From Agelas oroides (lineage: Eukaryota; Porifera; Demospongiae; Agelasida; Agelasidae), in NCBI GenBank assembly GCA_949130485.1, contig OX422193.1:2606371-2670370 (forward strand): a stretch of DNA of 64,000 nt. The letters run 5' to 3'. Below are positions 1-15,900 of the stretch, piece after piece. Each line of letters starts with the position of its first letter. Position 1 is the stretch's first letter. Below the pieces are notes generated by a model that did no database searches, was not told where the DNA came from, and saw only the letters and a program-made list of their open reading frames with translations. The position numbers and the translations under genes were made by a program.

Positions 1-1815
1 CACACTCTACCTTGGCTAGACCCGACTCTACCTCACTGTACCACACTCTACCCAGGCTAGACCCGAATCTACCTCACTCTCCCACACTCCACCCCGACTC
101 TACCTCACTCTACCACTCTCTACCCTGGCTCAAACCGTCTCTACCTAACTCTACCACATTCTACCCTGTCTCGACCCGACTCTACCTCACTCTACCACAC
201 TCTGCCCTGGCTCGACCCGACTCTACCTCACCCTACCTCACTCTACCCAATCTGCCCTCGCTCGACCCGGCTCTACCTCACTCTACCACACTCTACCACG
301 ACTCTACCTCACTCTACCACACTCTACCCTGGCTCGACCCGACACTACCTCACTCTACCTCACTCTACCCTGGCTCAAACCGACTCTACCACATTCTACC
401 CTGGATCGACCCGACTCTACCTCACCCTACCTCACTCTACCACACTCTACCCTGGGTCGACCCCACTCTACCTCACTCCACCACACTCTACCGTGGCTCG
501 AACAGACTCTACCTCACGCTACCATACTCTACCCTGACTCTACCTCACTCTCCCACTCTCTATCCTGGCTCGACACGACTCTACCTCACTCTACCACACT
601 CTACCACACTCTACACCGACTCTACCTCACTCTACCACTCTCTTCCCCGACTCTACCTCACTCTGCCACACTCTACCCTGGCTCGACCAGACACACCCTC
701 ACTCTACCACACTCTGCCATGGCTCGACACGACTCTACCTCACTCTACCACACTCTACCCCGACTCTACCTCACTCTACCTCACTCTACCACACTCTACC
801 CTGGCTCTACCCGAGTCTACCTCACTCTGCCACAATCTACCCTGGCTCAACCTGACTCTACCTCATTCTACAGCCTTCTACCCTGGCTCGACCCAACTCT
901 ACCGCAATCTACCCGACTCTACCTCACGCTAACCCACCCTACCCCAACTCTACCTCACACTACCACACTCTACCCTGGCTCGAACCGGCTCCACCTCAGT
1001 CTACCACACTCTACCCTGGCTCGACCTGACTCTACCTCACTCTACCACACTCTATCCTGACTCAAGCCTACTCTACCTCACCCTACCTCACCCTACCCAA
1101 TCTGCCCTCGCTCGACCCGGCTCTACCTCACTCTACCACACTCTACCACGACTCTACCTCACTCTACCACACTCTACCCTGGCTCGACCCGACACTACCT
1201 CACTCTACCTCATTCTACCCTGGCTCAAACCGACTCTACCACACTCTACAACATTCTACCCTGGATCGACCCGACTCTACCTCACTGTACCACACTCTAC
1301 CCAGGCTAGACCCGAATCTACCTCACTCTCCCACACTCCACCCCGACTCTACCTCACTCTACCACTCTCTACCCTGGCTCAAACTGACTCTACCTCACTC
1401 TACCACATTCTACCCTGTCTCGACCCGACTCTACCTCACTCTACCACACTCTGCCCGGGCTCGACCCGACTCTACCTCACCCTACCTCACTCTACCCAAT
1501 CTGCCCTCGCTCGACCCGGCTCTACCTCACTCTACCACACTCTACCACGACTCTACCTCACTCTACCACACTTTACCCTGGCTCGACCTGACACTACCTC
1601 ACTCTACCTCACTCTACCCTGGCTCAAACCGACTCTACCACACTCTAACACATTCTACCCTGGATCGACCCGACTCTACCTCTCTCTACCACACTCTACC
1701 ATGGATCGACCAGACTCTACCTCACCCTACCTCACTCTACCACACTCTACCCTGGCTCAAACCGACTCTACCACACTCTAACACATTCTACCCTGGATCG
1801 ACCCGACTCTACCTG

Positions 1816-4800
1816 AGTCGACCCCACTCTACCTCACTCTACCACACTCTACCCTGGCTCGACCCGACTCTACGTCACTCTACCACACTCTACCCTGTCT
1901 TGACCCGATTCTACCTCATTCTACCACATCCTACCCTGGCTCGACCCGACTTTACCTCACTCTACCATACTCTACCCTGGCTAAACCAGGCTCTACCTCA
2001 CTCTACCACACTCTACCCTTCCTCGACCCGACTCTACCTCACTCTACCCCACTCTACCACACTCTACCCTGGCTCGACCCGACTCTGCCTCACTCTACCA
2101 CACTCTACCCTTGCTCTGCCCGACTCTTCCTCACTCTACCACAATCTACCCTGGCTCAACCCGACTCTACCTCACTCTACCACCTTCTACCCTGGCTCGA
2201 CCCGACCCTACCACACTCTACCCGACTCTACCTCACTCTAACACACTCCACCCCGACTCTACCTCACTCTACCACACTCTACCCTGGGTCGAACCGATTC
2301 TACCTCAGTCTACCACACTCTACCCTGGATCGACCCGACTCTACCTCACTCTATCACACTCTACCCTGGCTCGACCCGACTCTACCTCACTCTAACACTC
2401 TCTACCCTGGCTCAAACCGACTCTACCTCACTCTACCACATTTTACCCTGGCTCGACCCGACTCTACCTCACTCTACCACACTCTGCCCTGGCTCGACCC
2501 GACTCTACCTCACTTTACCACATTCTACCCTGGCTCGACCCGACTCTACCTCTCTCTACCACACTCTACCCTGGCTCGACCCGACTCTCCCTCACACTAC
2601 CTCACTCTACCACCCTCTACCTTGGGTCGACCCGACTCTACCTCACTCTACCACACTCTACCCAGGCTCGACCCGACTCTACCTCACTCTACCACACTCT
2701 ACCCTGGCTCGACCCGACTCCACCTCACTGTACCACACTCTACCCCGACTCTATATCACTCTACCTCACTCTACCTTGACTCTACCTCACTCTACCACAC
2801 TCTACCCAGGCTCGACACGACTCTACCTCACTCTACCACACTCTACCTTGGCTCCACCCGACTCTACCTCACTCTACCACACTCTATTCTGGCTCGACGA
2901 GACCCTACAACACTCTACCACACTTTCCCCTAGCTCAACCCGACTCTACCTCACTCTACCACGCTCTACCCCGACTCTACCTCACTCTACCACACTCTAC
3001 CCTTACTCTACCTCACTCTACCCTTACTCTACCTCAATCTACCTCACTCTACCCTGGCTCAACCCGACTCTCTATCACTCTACCACACTCTACCCTTGCT
3101 CCACCCGACTCTACCTCACTCTACCACACTCTACCACACTCTACACCGACTCTACATCACTCTACCACTCTCTTCCCCGACTCTACCTCACTCTGCCACA
3201 CTCTACCCTGGCTCGACCAGACACACCCTCACTCTACCACACTCTGCCATGGCTCGACACGACTCTACCTCACTCTACCACACTCTACCCCGACTCTACC
3301 TCTCTCTACCTCACTCTACCTTGACTCTACCTCACTCTACCACACTCTACCCTGGCTCTACCCGAGTCTACCTCACTCTGCCACAATCTACCCTGGCTCA
3401 ACCTGACTCTACCTCATTCTACAGCCTTCTACCCTGGCTCGACCCAACTCTACCGCACTCTACCCGACTCTACCTCACGCTAACCCACTCTACCCCAACT
3501 CTACCTCACACTACCACACTCTATCCTGGCTCGAACCGGCTCCACCTCAGTCTACCACACTCTACCCTGGCTCGACCTGACTCTACCTCACTCTACCACA
3601 CTCTATCCTGGCTCAAGCCGACTCTACCTCACTCTACCACATTCTACCCTCGCTCGACCCGACTCTACCTCACTCTACCACACTCTACCGCGACTCTACC
3701 TCACTCTACCACACTCTACCCTGGCTCATCCCAACTCTAACCCACTCTACCACACTCTACCCTGGCTCGACCCGACTCTACGTCACTCTACCACACTCTA
3801 CCCTGGCTCGACCCGATTCTACCTCATTCTACCACATCCTACCCTGGCTCGACCCGACTCTACCTCACTCTACCACACTCTACCCTGGCTCAACCCGGCT
3901 CTACCCCACTCTACCACACTCTACCCTTCCTCGACCCGACTCTACCTCACTCTACCCCAATCTACCCTGGCTCGACCTGACACTACCTCACTCTACCTCA
4001 CTCTACCCTGGCTCAAACCGACTCTACCACACTCTACCACATTCTACCCTGGATCGACCCGACTCTACCTTTCTCTAACACACTCTACCATGGATCGACC
4101 CGACTCTACCTCACCCTACCTCACTCTACCACACTCTACCCTGGGTCGACCCAACTCTACCTCACTCTACCACACTCTACCCTGGCTCGACCCGACTCTA
4201 CGTCACTCTACCACACTCTACCCTGGCTCGACCCGATTCTACCTCATTCTACCACATCCTACCCTGGCTCGACCCGACTCTACCTCACTCTACCACACTC
4301 TACCCTGGCTCAACCCGGCTCTACCCCACTCTACCACACTCTACCCTTCCTCGACCCGACTCTACCTCACTCTACCCCACTCTACCCTGGCTCGACCTGA
4401 CACTACCTCACTCTACCTCACTCTACCCTGGCTCAAACCGACTCTACCACACTCTACCACATTCTACCCTGGATCGACCCGACTCTACCTCTCTCTAACA
4501 CACTCTACCATGGATCGACCCGACTCTACCTCACCCTACCTCACTCTACCACACTCCACCCTGGGTCGACCCCACTCTACCTCACTCTACCACACTCTAC
4601 CCTGGCTCGACCCGACTCTACGTCACTCTACCACACTCTACCCTGTCTCGACCCGATTCTACCTCATTCTATCACATCCTACACTGGCTCGACTCGACTC
4701 TACCTCACTCTACCACACTCTACCCTGGCTCAACCAGGCTCTACCTCACTCTACCACACTCTACCCTTCCTCAACCCGACTCTACCTCACTCTACCCCAC

Positions 4801-6049
4801 TCTACCACACTCTACCCTGGCTCGACCCGACTCTGCCTCACTCTAACACCGTCTACCCTTGCTCTGCCCGACCCTACCTCACTCTACCACAATCTACCCT
4901 GGCTCAACCCGACTCTACCTCACTCTACCACCTTCTACCCAGGCTCGACCCGACCCTACCACACTCTACCCGACTCTACCTCACTCTAACACACTCCACC
5001 CCGACTCTACCTCACTCTACCACACTCTACCCTGGGTCGAACCGATTCTACCTCAGTCTACCACACTCTACCCTGGATCGACCCGACTCTACCTCACTCT
5101 ATCACACTCTACCCTGGCTCGACCCGACTCTACCTCACTCTAACACTCTCTACCCTGGCTCAAACCGACTCTACCTCACTCTACCACATTCTACCCTGGC
5201 TCGACCCGACTCTACCTCACTCTACCACACTCTGCCCTGGCTCGACCCGACTCTACCTCACTTTACCACATTCTACCCTGGCTCGACCCGACTCTACCTC
5301 TCTCTACCACACTCTACCCTGGCTCGACCCGACTCTCCCTCACACTACCTCACTCTACCACCCTCTACCTTGGGTCGACCTGACTCTACCTCACTCTACC
5401 ACACTCTACCCAGGCTCGACCCGACTCTACCTCACTCTACCACACTCTACCCTGGCTCGACCCGACTCTACCTCACTGTACCACACTCTACCCCGACTCT
5501 ATATCACTCTACCTCACTCTACCTTGACTCTACCTCACTCTACCACACTCTACCCAGGCTCGACACGACTCTACCTCACTCTACCACACTCTACCTTGGC
5601 TCCACCCGACTCTACCTCACTCTACCACACTCTATTCTGGCTCGACGAGACCCTACAACACTCTACCACACTTTCCCCTAGCTCAACCCGACTCTACCTC
5701 ACTCTACCACGCTCTACCCCGACTCTACCTCACTCTACCACACTCTACCCTTACTCTACCTCACTCTACCCTTACTCTACCTCAATCTACCTCACTCTAC
5801 CCTGGCTCAAACCCGACTCTCTATCACTCTACCACACTATACCCTTGCTCCACCCGACTCTACCTCACTCTACCACACTCTACCACACTCTACACCGACT
5901 CTACCTCACTCTACCACTCTCTTCCCCGACTCTACCTCACTCTGCCACACTCTACCCTGGCTCGACCAGACACACCCTCACTCTACCACACTCTGCCATG
6001 GCTCGACACGACTCTACCTCACTCTACCACACTCTACCCCGACTCTACC
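1816..6049 (+). repeat. 2,748-bp nested duplication inside unit A
   Basis: Blocks from about 1,816 to 3,300 reappear 2,748 bp downstream, at about 4,564 to 6,049. Examples are 2,111 to 4,859, 2,622 to 5,370 and 2,776 to 5,524. Beyond about 5,810 the offset becomes 2,749, because one extra A sits in the variant GGCTCAAACCCG near 5,809. This is a rare single-base indel; it also shifts the forward open frame. The same 2,748-bp pair exists in unit B (15,055 to 17,803). Confidence 0.8.
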
Positions 6050-6379
6050 TCACTCTACCACACTCTACCCTTACTCTACCTCACTCTACCCTTACTCTAC
6101 CTCAATCTACCTCACTCTACCCTGGCTCAACCCGACTCTCTATCACTCTACCACACTCTACCCTTGCTCCACCCGACTCTACCTCACTCTACCACACTCT
6201 ACCACACTCTACACCGACTCTACCTCACTCTACCACTCTCTTCCCCGACTCTACCTCACTCTGCCACACTCTACTCTGGCTCGACAAGACACACCCTCAC
6301 TCTACCACACTCTGCCATGGCTCGACACGACTCTACCTCACTCTACCACACTCTACCCCGACTCTACCTCTCTCTACCT
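5741..6379 (+). repeat. ~319-bp local tandem duplication
   Basis: The block starting CACTCTACCCTTACTC at 5,741 is repeated at 6,061. The offset is 320, or 319 after the single extra base near 5,809. A duplication of the same length and content lies at 11,836/12,155 and again in unit B near 23,790/24,110. The end coordinate is approximate because the neighbouring sequence is also repetitive. Confidence 0.65.
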
Positions 6380-7406
6380 CACTCTACCTTGAGTCTACCT
6401 CACTCTACCACACTCTACCCTGGCTCTACCCGAGTCTACCTCACTCTGCCACAATCTACCCTGGTTCAACCTGACTCTACCTCATTCTACAGCCTTCTAC
6501 CCTGGCTCGACCCAACTCTACCGCACTCTACCTGACTCTACCTCACGCTAACCCACCCTACCCCAACTCTACCTCACACTACCACACTCTACCCTGGCTC
6601 GAACCAGCTCCACCTCAGTCTACCACACTCTACCCTGGCTCGACCTGACTCTACCTCACTCTACCACTCTCTACCCAGGCTCGACACGACTCTACCTCAC
6701 TCTACCACACTCTACCTTGGCTCCACCCGACTCTACCTCACTCTACCACACTCTATTCTGGCTCGACGAGACCCTACAACACTCTACCACACTTTCCCCT
6801 AGCTCAACCCGACTCTACCTCACTCTACCACGCTCTACCCCGACTCTACCTCACTCTACCACACTCTACCCTTACTCTACCTCACTCTACCCTTACTCTA
6901 CCTCAATCTACCTCACTCTACCCTGGCTCAACCCGACTCTCTATCACTCTACCACACTATACCCTTGCTCCACCCGACTCTACCTCACTCTACCACACTC
7001 TACCACACTCTACACCGACTCTACCTCACTCTACCAATCTCTTCCCCGACTCTACCTCACTCTGCCACACTCTACCCTGGCTCGACCAGACACACCCTCA
7101 CTCTACCACACTCTGCCATGGCTCGACACGACTCTACCTCACTCTACCACACTCTACCCCGACTCTACCTCTCTCTACCTCACTTTACTTTGACTCTACC
7201 TCACTCTACCACACTCTACCCTGACTCTACACCGACTCTACCTCACTCTAACACTCTCTTCCCCGACTCTACCTCACTCTACCACACTCTACCCTGGCTC
7301 ATCCCGACTCTGCCTCACTCTACCTCACTCTACCCTGGCTCGAACCGACTCTACCTCACTCTACCACACTCTACCCCGACTCTACCTTTCTCTACCACAC
7401 TCTACC

Positions 7407-7913
7407 TTGGATAGACCCGACTCTACCTCACTCCACCATACCCTACCCAGCCTAGACCAGAATCTACCTCACTCTACCACACTCTACCCTGTCTCGACCC
7501 GACTCCACCTCACTCTACCACACTCTACCCCGACTCTACCTCACTCTACCACACTCTACCCTGGCTCAACCCGACTCTACCTCACTCTACCACACTCTAC
7601 CCTGGCTTCAGACATCTCTACCTCACTCTACCACACTCTACCCTTGCTGCACCCGACTCTACCTCACTCTACCACGCTCTACCCCGACTCTACGTCACTC
7701 TACCACACTCTACCCTTACTCAACCTCAATCTACCGCACACTACCAAAGCTCAACCAGACTCTCTACCACACTACCACACTCTACCCTGCCTCCACCAGA
7801 CTCTACCTCACTCTACCACACTCTACCCTGGCTCGATCCGACTCTACCTCAATCTACCACACTCTACCCTGGGTCGACCGGACTCTACCTCACTCTACCA
7901 CACTCTACCCTAG
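7407..7913 (+). repeat. Variant block Q (GGATAGACCCG / GGCTTCAGAC type)
   Basis: This stretch carries distinctive monomer variants: CTTGGATAGACCCG, CCAGCCTAGACCAG and CTGGCTTCAGAC. It recurs at 19,363, 32,816 and 35,959 in the left array and at 60,783 and 63,618 in the right array. It therefore links the two arrays and serves as a mapping marker. Its forward frame is open for about 168 codons but starts at TTG and only encodes the generic repeat polypeptide, so it is not called a gene. Confidence 0.7.
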
Positions 7914-10900
7914 CTCGGCCCGACACTACCTCACTCTACCACACTCTACCATGGTTCGACCCAACTCTCCCTCACTCTACCACACTCTACACTGGCTCGA
8001 CCCGACTCTACCTCACTCTACCACACCCTACCCTTACTATACTTCAATCTACCACAATCTACCCTGGCTCAACCCGACTCTACTTCACTCTACCACCATC
8101 TAACCTGGCACGACCCGACTCTCCTCCACACTCAACCCGACTCTACCTCACTCTACCACACTCTACCCTGGCTCGATCCGACTCTACCTCACTCTACCAC
8201 ACTCTACCCTAGCTCGACCTGACTCTACCTAACTCTACCACACTCTTCCATGGTTCAACCCGACTCTCCCTCACTCTACCACACTCTACCCTGGCTCGAC
8301 CCAACTCTACCTCACTCTACCATGCTCTACCCCGACTCTACCTCACTTTACCACACTCTACACTTACTCTACCTCAATCTACCACACTCTACCCTGGCTC
8401 AACCCGACTCTCTACGACTCTACCACACTCTGCCCTGACTCGACCCGACTCTACCTCAATCTACCACACTCTACCCTGGCTCAACCCGACTCTCTATCAC
8501 TCTACCACACTCTGCCCTGACTCGACCCGACTCTACCTCAATCTACCACACTCTACCCTGGGTCGACCGGACTCTACCTCACTCTACCACACTCTACCCT
8601 AGCTCGGCCCGACACTACCTCACTCTACCACACTCTACCATGGTTCGACCCAACTCTCCCTCACTCTACCACACTCTGCCCTGACTCGACCCGACTCTAC
8701 CTCACTCTACCACACTCTACCCTAGCACGACCCGACACTACCTCACTCTACCACACTCTACCATGGTTCAACCCAACTCTCCCTCACTCTACCACACTCT
8801 ACACTGGCTCGACCCGACTCTACCTCACTCTACCACGCTCTAACCCGACTCTACCTCACTCTACCACACCCTACCCTTACTATACTTCAATCTACCACAA
8901 TCTACCCTGGCTCAACCCGACTCTACTTCACTCTACCACCATCTAACCTGGCTCGACTCGACTCTCTTCCACACTCTACCCGACTCTACCTCACTCTAAC
9001 ACACTCTACCCCGACTCTATCTCACTCTAAAACACCCTACCCTGGCTCGACCAGACTCTACCTCAGTATACCACACTATACCCTGGCTCGACCCGACTCT
9101 ACTTCACTCTACCACTCTCTACCCTGGCTCGACCCGACTCTACCTCATTCTATCACACACTACCCCGACTCTACATCAATCTACCCCACTCTACCCTGGC
9201 TCATCCCGACTCTACCTAACTCTACCACACTCTACCCTGGCTCGACCCGACTCTACCTCACTCTACCACACTCTTCCCCGACTCTACCTCACTCTACCAC
9301 ACTCTAATCTGGCTCGACCCGACTCTACCTCACTCTACCACAATCTACCCTGGATCGAGATGACTCTACCTCACTCCACCACACTCTACCGTGGCTCGAA
9401 CACACTCTACCTCACTCTACCATACTCTACCCTGACTCTACCTCACTCTCCCACTGTCTATCCTGGCTCGACACGACTCTACCTCACTCTACCACACTCT
9501 ACCCTGGCTCGATCCGACTCTACCTCACTCTACCACACTCTACCACACTCTACACCGACTCTACCTCACTCTACCACACTCTACCCTGGCTCTACCAGAC
9601 ACACCCTCACTCTACCACACTCTACCATGGCTCGACACGACTCTACCTCACTCTACCACACTCTACCCCGACTCTATATCACTCTACCTCACTCTACCGC
9701 ACTCTACCCTCCCTAGACACGATTCTACCTCACTCTACCACACTCTACCTTGGCTCCACCCGACTCTACCTCACTCTACCACACTCTATTCTGGCTCAAC
9801 GAGACCCTACCACACTCTACCACACTCTCCCCTAGCTCAACCCTACTCTACCTCACTCTACCACACTCTACCCTTACTCTACCTCAATCTACCTCACTCT
9901 ACCCTGGCTCAACCCGACTCTCAATCACTCTACCACACTCTACCCTTGCTCCACCCGACTCTACCTCACTCTACCACACTCTACCTCACTCTACACTGAC
10001 TCTACCTCACTCTACCACCCTCTACCCCAACTCTACCTCTCTCTACCTCACTCTACCTTGACTCTACCTCACTCTACCACACTCTACCCTGGCTCTACCC
10101 GAGTCTACCTCACTCTGCCACAATCTACCCTGGCTAAACCTGACTCTACCTCATTATACAGCCTTCTACCCTGGCTCGACCCAACTCAACCACACTCTAC
10201 CCGACTCTGCCTCACGCTAACCCACTCTACCCCAATTCTACCTCACACTACCACACTCTACCCTGGCTCGACCCGACTCTACCTCACTCTACCACACTCT
10301 GCCCTGGCTCGACCCGACTCTACCTCACTTTACAACATTCTACTCTGGCTCGACCCGACTCTACCTCTCTCTACCACACTCTACCCTGGCTCGACCCGAC
10401 TCTCCCTCACACTACCTCACTCTACCACCCTCTACCTTGGGTCGACTCGACTCTACCTCACTCTACCACACTCTACCCAGGCTCGACCCGACTCTACCTC
10501 ACTCTACCACACTCTACCCAGGCTCGACCCGACTCTACCTCACTCTACCACACTCTACCCTGGCTCGACCCGACTCTACCTCACTGTACCACACTCTACC
10601 CCGACTCTATATCACTCTACCTCACTCTACCTTGACTCTACCTCACTCTACCACACTCTACCCAGGCTCGACACGACTCTACCTCACTCTACCACACTCT
10701 ACCTTGGCTCCACCCGACTCTACCTCACTCTACCACACTCTATTCTGGCTCGACGAGACCCTACAACACTCTACCACACTTTCCCCTAGCTCAACCCGAC
10801 TCTACCTCACTCTACCACGCTCTACCCCGACTCTACCTCACTCTACCACACTCTACCCTTACTCTACCTCACTCTACCCTTACTCTACCTCAATCTACCT

Positions 10901-12995
10901 CACTCTACCCTGGCTCAACCCGACTCTCTATCACTCTACCACACTATACCCTTGCTCCACCCGACTCTACCTCACTCTACCACACTCTACCACACTCTAC
11001 ACCGACTCTACCTCACTCTACCACTCTCTTCCCCGACTCTACCTCACTCTGCCACACTCTACCCTGGCTCGACCAGACACACCCTCACTCTACCACACTC
11101 TGCCATGGCTCGACACGACTCTACCTCACTCTACCACACTCTACCCCGACTCTACCTCTCTCTACCTCACTCTATCTTGACTCTACCTCACTCTACCACA
11201 CTCTACCCTGGCTCTACCCGAGTCTACCTCACTCTAACACTCTCTACCCTGGCTCAAACCGACTCTACCTCACTCTACCACATTCTACCCTGGCTCGACC
11301 CGACTCTATCTCACTCTACCACACTCTGCCCTGGCTCGACCCGACTCTACCTCACTTTACCACATTCTACCCTGGCTCGACCCGACTCTACCTCTCTCTA
11401 CCACACTCTACCCTGGCTCGACCCGACTCTCCCTCACACTACCTCACTCTACCACCCTCTACCTTGGGTCGACCCGACTCTACCTCACTCTACCACACTC
11501 TACCCAGGCTCGACCCGACTCTACCTCACTCTACCACACTCTACCCTGGCTCGACCCGACTCTACCTCAATGTACCACACTCTACCCCGACTCTATATCG
11601 CTCTACCTTGACTCTACCTTGACTCTACCTCACTCTACCACACTCTACCCAGGCTCGACACGACTCTACCTCACTCTACCACACTCTACCTTGGCTCCAC
11701 CCGACTCTACCTCACTCTACCACACTCTATTCTGGCTCGACGAGACCCTACAACACTCTACCACACTTTCCCCTAGCTCAACCCGACTCTACCTCACTCT
11801 ACCACGCTCTACCCCGACTCTACCTCACTCTACCACACTCTACCCTTACTCTACCTCACTCTACCCTTACTCTACCTCAATCTACCTCACTCTACCCTGG
11901 CTCAACCCGACTCTCTATCACTCTACCACACTCTACCCTTGCTCCACCCGACTCTACCTCACTCTACCACACTCTACCACACTCTACACCGACTCTACCT
12001 CACTCTACCACTCTCTTCCCCGACTCTACCTCACTCTACCACACTCTACCCTGGCTCGACCAGACACACCCTCACTCTACCACACTCTGCCATGGCTCGA
12101 CACGACTCTACCTCACTCTACCACACTCTACCCCGACTCTACCTCACTCTACCACACTCTACCCTTACTCTACCTCACTCTACCCTTACTCTACCTCAAT
12201 CTACCTCACTCTACCCTGGCTCAACCCGACTCTCTATCACTCTACCACACTCTACCCTTGCTCCACCCGACTCTACCTCACTCTACCACACTCTACCACA
12301 CTCTACACCGACTCTACCTCACTCTACCACTCTCTTCCCCGACTCTACCTCACTCTGCCACACTCTACTCTGGCTCGACAAGACACACCCTCACTCTACC
12401 ACACTCTGCCATGGCTCGACACGACTCTACCTCACTCTACCACACTCTACCCCGACTCTACCTCTCTCTACCTCACTCTACCTTGAGTCTACCTCACTCT
12501 ACCACACTCTACCCTGGCTCTACCCGAGTCTACCTCACTCTGCCACAATCTATCCTGGCTCAACCTGACTCTACCTCATTCTACAGCCTTCTACCCTGGC
12601 TCGACCCAACTCTACCGCACTCTACCCAACTCTACCTCACGCTAACCCACTCTACCCCAACTCTACCTCACACTACCACACTCTACCCTGGCTCGAATCG
12701 GCTCCACCTCAGTCTACCACACTCTACCCTGGCTCGACCTGACTCTACCTCACTCTACCACACTCTATCCTGGCTCAAGCCGACTCTACCTCACTCTACC
12801 ACATTCTACCCTCGCTCGACCCGACTCTACCTCACTCTACCACACTCTACCGCGACTCTACCTCACTCTACCACACTCTACCCTGGCTCATCCCAACTCT
12901 AACTCACTCTACCACACTCTACCCTGGCTCGACCCGACTGTACCTCACTCTACCATACTCTACCCCGTCTCTACCTCACTTTACCACACTCTACC

Positions 12996-15900
12996 TTGGC
13001 TAGACCCGACTCTAACTCACTGTACCACACTCTACCCAGGCTAGACCCGAATCTACCTCACTCTCCCACACTCCACCCCGACTCTACCTCACTCTACCAC
13101 TCTCTACCCTGGCTCAAACCGACTCTACCTAACTCTACCACATTCTACCCTGTCTCGACCCGACTCTACCTCACTCTACCACACTCTGCCCTGGCTCGAC
13201 CCGACTCTACCTCACCCTACCTCACTCTACCCAATCTGCCCTCGCTCGACCCGGCTCTACCTCACTCTACCACACTCTACCACGACTCTACCTCACTCTA
13301 CCACACTCTACCCTGGCTTGACCCGACACTACCTCACTCTACCTCACTCTACCCTGGCTCAAACCGACTCTACCACATTCTACCCTGGATCGACCCGACT
13401 CTACCTCACCCTACCTCACTCTACCACACTCTACCCTGGGTCGACCCCACTCTACCTCACTCCACCACACTCTACCGTGGCTCGAACAGACTCTACCTCA
13501 CGCTACCATACTCTACCCTGACTCTACCTCACTCTCCCACTCTCTATCCTGGCTCGACACGACTCTACCTCACTCTACCACACTCTACCACACTCTACAC
13601 CGACTCTACCTCACTCTACCACTCACTTCCCCGACTCTACCTCACTCTGCCACACTCTACCCTGGCTCGACCAGACACACCCTCACTCTACCACACTCTG
13701 CCATGGCTCGACACGACTCTACCTCACTCTACCACACTCTACCCCGACTCTACCTCTCTCTACCTCACTCTACCTTGACTCTACCTCACTCTACCACACT
13801 CTACCCTGGCTCTACCCGAGTCTACCTCACTCTGCCACAATCTACCCTGGCTCAACCTGACTCTACCTCATTCTACAGCCTTCTACCCTGGCTCGACCCA
13901 ACTCTACCGCAATCTACCCGACTCTACCTCACGCTAACCCACCCTACCCCAACTCTACCTCACACTACCACACTCTACCCTGGCTCGAACCGGCTCCACC
14001 TCAGTCTACCACACTCTACCCTGGCTCGACCTGACTCTACCTCACTCTACCACACTCTATCCTGACTCAAGCCTACTCTACCTCACCCTACCTCACCCTA
14101 CCCAATCTGCCCTCGCTCGACCCGGCTCTACCTCACTCTACCACACTCTACCACGACTCTACCTCACTCTACCACACTCTACCCTGGCTCGACCCGACAC
14201 TACCTCACTGTACCTCACTCTACCCTGGCTCAAACCGACTCTACCACACTGTACAACATTCTACCCTGGATCGACCCGACTCTACCTCACTGTACCACAC
14301 TCTACCCAGGCTAGACCCGAATCTACCTCACTCTCCCACACTCCACCCCGACTCTACCTCACTCTACCACTCTCTACCCTGGCTCAAACTGACTCTACCT
14401 CACTCTACCACATTCTACCCTGTCTCGACCCGACTCTACCTCACTCTACCACACTCTGCCCGGGCTCGACCCGACTCTACCTCACCCTACCTCACTCTAC
14501 CCAATCTGCCCTCGCTCGACCCGGCTCTACCTCACTCTACCACACTCTACCACGACTCTACCTCACTCTACCACACTTTACCCTGGCTCGACCTGACACT
14601 ACCTCACTCTACCTCACTCTACCCTGGCTCAAACCGACTCTACCACACTCTAACACATTCTACCCTGGATCGACCCGACTCTACCTCTCTCTACCACACT
14701 CTACCATGGATCGACCAGACTCTACCTCACCCTACCTCACTCTACCACACTCTACCCTGGGTCGACCCCACTCTACCTCACTCTACCACACTCTACCCTG
14801 GCTCGACCCGACTCTACGTCACTCTACCACACTCTACACTGTCTTGACCCGATTCTACCTCATTCTACCACATCCTACCCTGGCTCGACCCGACTTTACC
14901 TCACTCTACCACACTCTACCCTGGCTCAACCAGGCTCTACCTCACTCTACCACACTCTACCCTTCCTCGACCCGACTCTACCTCACTCTACCCCACTCTA
15001 CCACACTCTACCCTGGCTCGACCCGACTCTGCCTCACTCTACCACCGTCTACCCTTGCTCTGCCCGACTCTACCTCACTCTACCACAATCTACCCTGGCT
15101 CAACCCGACTCTACCTCACTCTACCACCTTCTACCCTGGCTCGACCCGACCCTACCACACTCTACCCGACTCTACCTCACTCTAACACACTCCACCCCGA
15201 CTCTACCTCACTCTACCACACTCTACCCTGGGTCGAACCGATTCTACCTCAGTCTACCACACTCTACCCTGGATCGACCCGACTCTACCTCACTCTATCA
15301 CACTCTACCCTGGCTCGACCCGACTCTACCTCACTCTAACACTCTCTACCCTGGCTCAAACCGACTCTACCTCACTCTACCACATTTTACCCTGGCTCGA
15401 CCCGACTCTACCTCACTCTACCACACTCTGCCCTGGCTCGACCCGACTCTACCTCACTTTACCACATTCTACCCTGGCTCGACCCGACTCTACCTCTCTC
15501 TACCACACTCTACCCTGGCTCGACCCGACTCTCCCTCACACTACCTCACTCTACCACCCTCTACCTTGGGTCGACCCGACTCTACCTCACTCTACCACAC
15601 TCTACCCAGGCTCGACCCGACTCTACCTCACTCTACCACACTCTACCCTGGCTCGACCCGACTCCACCTCACTGTACCACACTCTACCCCGACTCAATAT
15701 CACTCTACCTCACTCTACCTTGACTCTACCTCACTCTACCACACTCTACCCAGGCTCGACACGACTCTACCTCACTCTACCACACTCTACCTTGGCTCCA
15801 CCCGACTCTACCTCACTCTACCACACTCTATTCTGGCTCGACGAGACCCTACAACACTCTACCACACTTTCCCCTAGCTCAACCCGACTCTACCTCACTC

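Larger units (their letters stand above)
12..12995 (+). repeat. ~12-13 kb higher-order repeat unit A
   Basis: This is the first of three long HOR copies. It is recognised by a diagnostic block near its start: TTGGCTAGACCCG, then a CACTGTACC variant, then CCCAGGCTAGACCCG. The block recurs at 12,996 and 24,951. Other variant blocks inside recur at nearly constant offsets in unit B, for example 719 to 13,703 (12,984), 2,776 to 15,720 (12,944) and 4,090 to 17,034 (12,944). Unit A differs from B by a 21-bp deletion near 760-790 and a 61-bp insertion near 1,750-1,815. The phase of the unit start is arbitrary. Confidence 0.85.
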
